This document shows positions 4,210 through 6,969 of a stretch of 6,969 bases of DNA, in pieces. Positions within the stretch are counted from its first letter, which is position 1; each line of letters starts with the position of its first letter. The translations under genes were made by a program, and so were the position numbers. Source of the DNA: an uncultured Verrucomicrobiota bacterium (GTDB taxonomy: Bacteria > Verrucomicrobiota > Kiritimatiellia > RFP12 > UBA1067). The notes under the pieces were generated by a model. It was not told the DNA's origin. It saw nothing but the letters and a program-made list of their open reading frames with translations, and made no database searches. Where the stretch lies: positions 1 through 6,969 of the forward strand of contig CAMOXA010000080.1 of assembly GCA_946628745.1 (NCBI GenBank), written 5' to 3'.

Positions 4210-6969
4210 AGGAATACGCAGAATCTCTGACACTGGCGTTCGCCGTGCTGTCGGCCTCGCCCGCTCTGTGTGAAAAGGCCGACCTCTCGGGGTTTGTGAA
4301 TCCTTGGATAGGCACCGAGGGCACGGGACACACAACGGTCGCCGCGGCGTATCCGCTCGGCATGGTCCAGCCCGGACCTGACACCGGCACCGAGAGCTGG
4401 GATTACGCGAGCGGTTACCGGGGCGGAGACGCGAAACTCTACGGCTTTTCGCAGAACCATCTGAACGGGACGGGCGTGCCGGAGCTTGGCGACTTGCGGC
4501 TGCTGCCGTTTGCATGCGGCGGCATGCCCGCGTTGCGCGACAGCGTCCCCTTCGACAAGGCGGGCGAGATTGCGACGCCTGGATACTATGCCGTCACTGT
4601 CGAGGGCGGCATACGCTGCGAAGCGGCCGCTTCGCAACGCTGCGCCGTCTGGCGCTTTACCTATCCCGGCCGCGCAGCCGCGAAACTCCTCGTCGACATG
4701 CAGTGGGGACTCGTCTGGGAGAAGATGGATGAACATGTGCTCGACTCCTGCTGGCGCGCGCGGAATCCGCGAACGCTCTCCGGCTGGGCGGAGACTGAAT
4801 CCTGGACGCGGCGCCGGTGGAATTTCGCGCTTGAGACGGACGCCGATTTCACAATAGCCGGCAGAGACGGGACGCGTCGTTTCGCGCTTGACTTCGGCGA
4901 AGCGAAATCCGTAACCGTTCGCGTGGCTCTTTCCACGACTGACGAGGATGGGGCGATGCGCAATCTTGCCGAGGTGCGCGGACGCTCTTTGGAAGATGTC
5001 GCGAAATCCGCGCGCGATGCGTGGAACGGATATCTCCGTCGCGTTGAAATTCCCGGCGCGGACGCCGCCGCGCACACAAACGTCTATACGGCGCTGTACC
5101 ATCTTTTCTGGCAGCCGAACGACATCACCGACATAGACGGCGCGTATCGCGGAGCCGACGGGAAGGTGGCGAAAGTCGACAGCGGGCGCAGATACTTTTC
5201 GACGCTGTCGCTGTGGGATACATACCGCGCGGCGCATCCGCTCTATACGATTCTCGCGCCGGAGCTTGTGGATGATTTCGTCCGCACTATGGTCGCGCAC
5301 CGCAAAGCCGCCGGATATCTTCCTGTTTGGTCCTTGTGGGGACGCGACACGCATTGCATGGTGGGCAACCACGCCGTGCCTGTTCTTGTCGAGGCTGTAG
5401 AGAAGGGGTTGACGACATTGTCCGGAGAAGAGGTTTTCGAGGCGATCCGTGCTACGCTGCGCGAGAATCATGAAGGCAAGCCGAAGGAGAACTGGAGCGC
5501 ACTCGACAAGTTCGGGTGGTATCCAAGCGACATAGAACCGGAGGAAGGCGTGAGCCGCACTGTCGAGGGCGCGTACGACGACTGGTGCGCGGCGCGCCTC
5601 GCCAAGCGGCTTGGACTCGAAGACGACGCCGGTTTCTTCTCCCGCCGTGCGCAGGCTTGGCGAAAAGTTTTCGATCCCGCCACGAAAAGCATGCGCGGGC
5701 GAACATCCGGCGGGCTGTGGCGGACTCCGTTCGACCCTTCGGCGCTCTATGGCTACGGCGAACCGCGCGATATCAGCGAGGCCAGCGCAAACCAGTATGC
5801 GTGGCACGTCCAGCAGGACCCAGCCGCTCTCGCCGCGGCCTTTGGCGGCAGATATGCCGCGCTCGCGAGACTTGAGGAGCATTTCAAACCCGGGCGTTCG
5901 CCGCATGGAAATGTCGCGGACGTAACGGGTCTTATTGGAGAATATGCTCACGGCAACGAGCCGGGACACCATGTGCCGTATCTGTTCACGGCGTGGGGCC
6001 GCCCTGAAAGAACCGCCGAAACCGTTTGCGAGATAACGGAGAGGTTCTACCGCCCGGCGGCGGACGGATTGTGCGGCAACGACGACTGCGGACAGATGAG
6101 CGCATGGTACCTCTTTTCCGTTATGGGTTTCTATCCGCTCGAGCCGACCTCGTGCGAGTACGTGTTCGGCGCGCCGCAGCTGCCGCGCGTGAAGCTGCGC
6201 GTCGAGGGCGGAACGCTGGACATATCCGCCAAGAATCTCTCTCGCGCGAACAAATACGTGAAGTCGGTATCGTTCGGCGGACGCCGCGTTCCCGGTTCGC
6301 ATATTTCACACCGTGATGTCGCCACTGGCGGCGAACTCGTCTTCGAGATGTCCGGCAGGCCGTTCGATGTAGTCGTCGTGGGCGCGACAAGCGCAGGAAT
6401 CGCGGCCGCTGTGCAGGCGACGCGTGACGGTGCGAGGACGGTCGTCCTTGAGCCGTCGCAACGCATCGGCGGCATGACAACGGGCGGGCTCGGCCAGACC
6501 GACATCGGCGACAAGTCCGCGTTCGGCGGACTCTCCCGCAAGTTCTACGCCGACATCAAGAAGCACTACGACGACCCCGCGGCATGGACGCGCCAGAAGC
6601 GCGCGGACTACCGTCCGCGCGGGCAGACTTCCGGTTCGACCGACAGTGAGACGATGTGGACGTTCGAGCCTTCCGCCGCGCTTGCCGTGCTCGAGGACTG
6701 GGAGCGTCGCGAGGGGCTGCGCATCGAACGCGGCGCGCGACTGGACAGAACGGCCGGCGCGACAAAGGTCGAGGACGGCAGGATCGTTTCAATCCGCACG
6801 CTCGACGGCCGCGAATGGAAGGCCGGCGTATTCATCGACGCGACTTACGAGGGCGATTTGATGGCGTCCGCCGGAGTCTCGTACAGATTGGGGCGCGAGG
6901 GGAATTCCGAATACGGCGAGACGCTAAACGGCGTGCAGAAAAGGCGGGCCGCCAAGAATCAACTCCAGC
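4203..6969 (+). CDS. GH92 alpha-mannosidase-type domain fused to FAD-dependent oxidoreductase (3' end outside window)
   Basis: This is one uninterrupted frame of 922 residues that continues past the window. Residues 1-23 are a weak signal-like segment (LTLAFAVLSASPALC) with only one lysine before it. Residues about 28-720 are a full-length GH92 domain: 'FVNPWIGTEGTGHT', 'AYPLGMVQPGPDTG', 'STLSLWDTYRAAHPL', 'MVGNHAVPVLVEA', 'SEASANQYAW' with the likely general acid E526, 'HGNEPGHHVPYL' (583-594, E586), 'GNDDCGQMSAWYLFSVMGFYP' split around D627/D628, and the closing 'SHRDVATGGELVFEMSG'. GH92 enzymes are calcium-dependent inverting exo-alpha-mannosidases. From residue 721 a PF12831-type FAD oxidoreductase begins: 'FDVVVVGATSAGIAAA' (727-732 nucleotide loop), E750 at the end of strand 2, 'GGMTTGGLGQTDIG', and 'DATYEGDLMASAGVSY' (879-894). 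Family length suggests several hundred more residues beyond the edge. The GH92 call is secure; the fusion is read directly, but its biological reality depends on sequence accuracy. Confidence 0.88.
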   Translation, partial: MVKEYAESLTLAFAVLSASPALCEKADLSGFVNPWIGTEGTGHTTVAAAYPLGMVQPGPDTGTESWDYASGYRGGDAKLYGFSQNHLNGTGVPELGDLRLLPFACGGMPALRDSVPFDKAGEIATPGYYAVTVEGGIRCEAAASQRCAVWRFTYPGRAAAKLLVDMQWGLVWEKMDEHVLDSCWRARNPRTLSGWAETESWTRRRWNFALETDADFTIAGRDGTRRFALDFGEAKSVTVRVALSTTDEDGAMRNLAEVRGRSLEDVAKSARDAWNGYLRRVEIPGADAAAHTNVYTALYHLFWQPNDITDIDGAYRGADGKVAKVDSGRRYFSTLSLWDTYRAAHPLYTILAPELVDDFVRTMVAHRKAAGYLPVWSLWGRDTHCMVGNHAVPVLVEAVEKGLTTLSGEEVFEAIRATLRENHEGKPKENWSALDKFGWYPSDIEPEEGVSRTVEGAYDDWCAARLAKRLGLEDDAGFFSRRAQAWRKVFDPATKSMRGRTSGGLWRTPFDPSALYGYGEPRDISEASANQYAWHVQQDPAALAAAFGGRYAALARLEEHFKPGRSPHGNVADVTGLIGEYAHGNEPGHHVPYLFTAWGRPERTAETVCEITERFYRPAADGLCGNDDCGQMSAWYLFSVMGFYPLEPTSCEYVFGAPQLPRVKLRVEGGTLDISAKNLSRANKYVKSVSFGGRRVPGSHISHRDVATGGELVFEMSGRPFDVVVVGATSAGIAAAVQATRDGARTVVLEPSQRIGGMTTGGLGQTDIGDKSAFGGLSRKFYADIKKHYDDPAAWTRQKRADYRPRGQTSGSTDSETMWTFEPSAALAVLEDWERREGLRIERGARLDRTAGATKVEDGRIVSIRTLDGREWKAGVFIDATYEGDLMASAGVSYRLGREGNSEYGETLNGVQKRRAAKNQLQ
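6360..6969 (+). other. N-terminal half of FAD-dependent oxidoreductase domain (PF12831 type) within the fusion
   Basis: This segment is the start of a Rossmann-fold flavoprotein of the family often found in PVC bacteria and Bacteroidetes and often misnamed xanthan lyase. The first strand and loop (DVVVVGATSAG) use the family's G-x-T-x-A-G variant of GxGxxG. E750 should contact the ADP ribose. 'GGMTTGGLGQTDIG' and 'FIDATYEGDLMASAGVSY' with 'GREGNSEYGETLNGV' are characteristic of the family. The oxidised substrate is not established for most members. Encoding next to or with glycosidases suggests a sugar or glycoside substrate, which is inference. The C-terminal half is outside the window. Confidence 0.85.

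Noticed and set aside
4260..4275. Lipoprotein signal (PALC) at the start of the GH92 protein
   Set aside because: Leucine directly before the cysteine is not the usual lipobox residue (G, A or S), and the basic N-region is weak.
3406..4515. 369-codon minus-strand open frame
   Set aside because: Antisense to GH5 and the start of GH92; no recognisable motif, while the + strand frame carries complete catalytic motifs.
4143..6302. 719-codon open frame on the minus strand
   Set aside because: It lies exactly antisense to the GH92 coding frame, its translation is arginine/alanine-rich low-complexity with no family motifs, and such antisense frames are expected in GC-rich genes.

Overview
The window is GC-rich DNA carrying four genes on the + strand, packed head to tail, with both end genes cut by the window edges. 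The layout is: (1) the C-terminal part of a LacI-family regulator (1-545); (2) a 689-residue exported beta-helix/adhesin-like protein with autotransporter-associated repeats (594-2663); (3) a 498-residue exported glycoside hydrolase family 5 (GH5) enzyme with an N-terminal beta-sandwich-like module (2713-4209); (4) a very long open frame that starts inside the end of the GH5 gene (4203) and runs off the right edge (6969). Gene 4 encodes an apparently complete GH92 alpha-mannosidase-type domain followed directly, in the same frame, by the N-terminal half of a PF12831-type FAD-dependent oxidoreductase.

Organism: the combination of exported sugar enzymes, a LacI-type regulator, strong Shine-Dalgarno sites and a large PATR-like protein without a visible barrel fits a Gram-negative polysaccharide degrader of the PVC group, possibly Kiritimatiellota or Verrucomicrobiota. 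This is inferred from family composition; no taxonomic marker is present.

Organisation: gaps between genes are 48, 49 and -7 bp. I see no hairpin terminator or convincing promoter in them, so the set reads as one transcription unit in which a sugar-responsive repressor accompanies a surface protein, a beta-glycan-type hydrolase and a mannosidase. A plausible role is capture and breakdown of a mannose-containing glycan, but the substrate cannot be read from the sequence.

The most unusual item is the GH92-oxidoreductase fusion. The conserved GH92 C-terminal segment is followed with almost no linker by the first strand of the FAD-binding Rossmann fold, joining a glycan hydrolase to a putative redox enzyme in one polypeptide. 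No RNA genes, mobile elements, CRISPR arrays or substantial repeats were seen.
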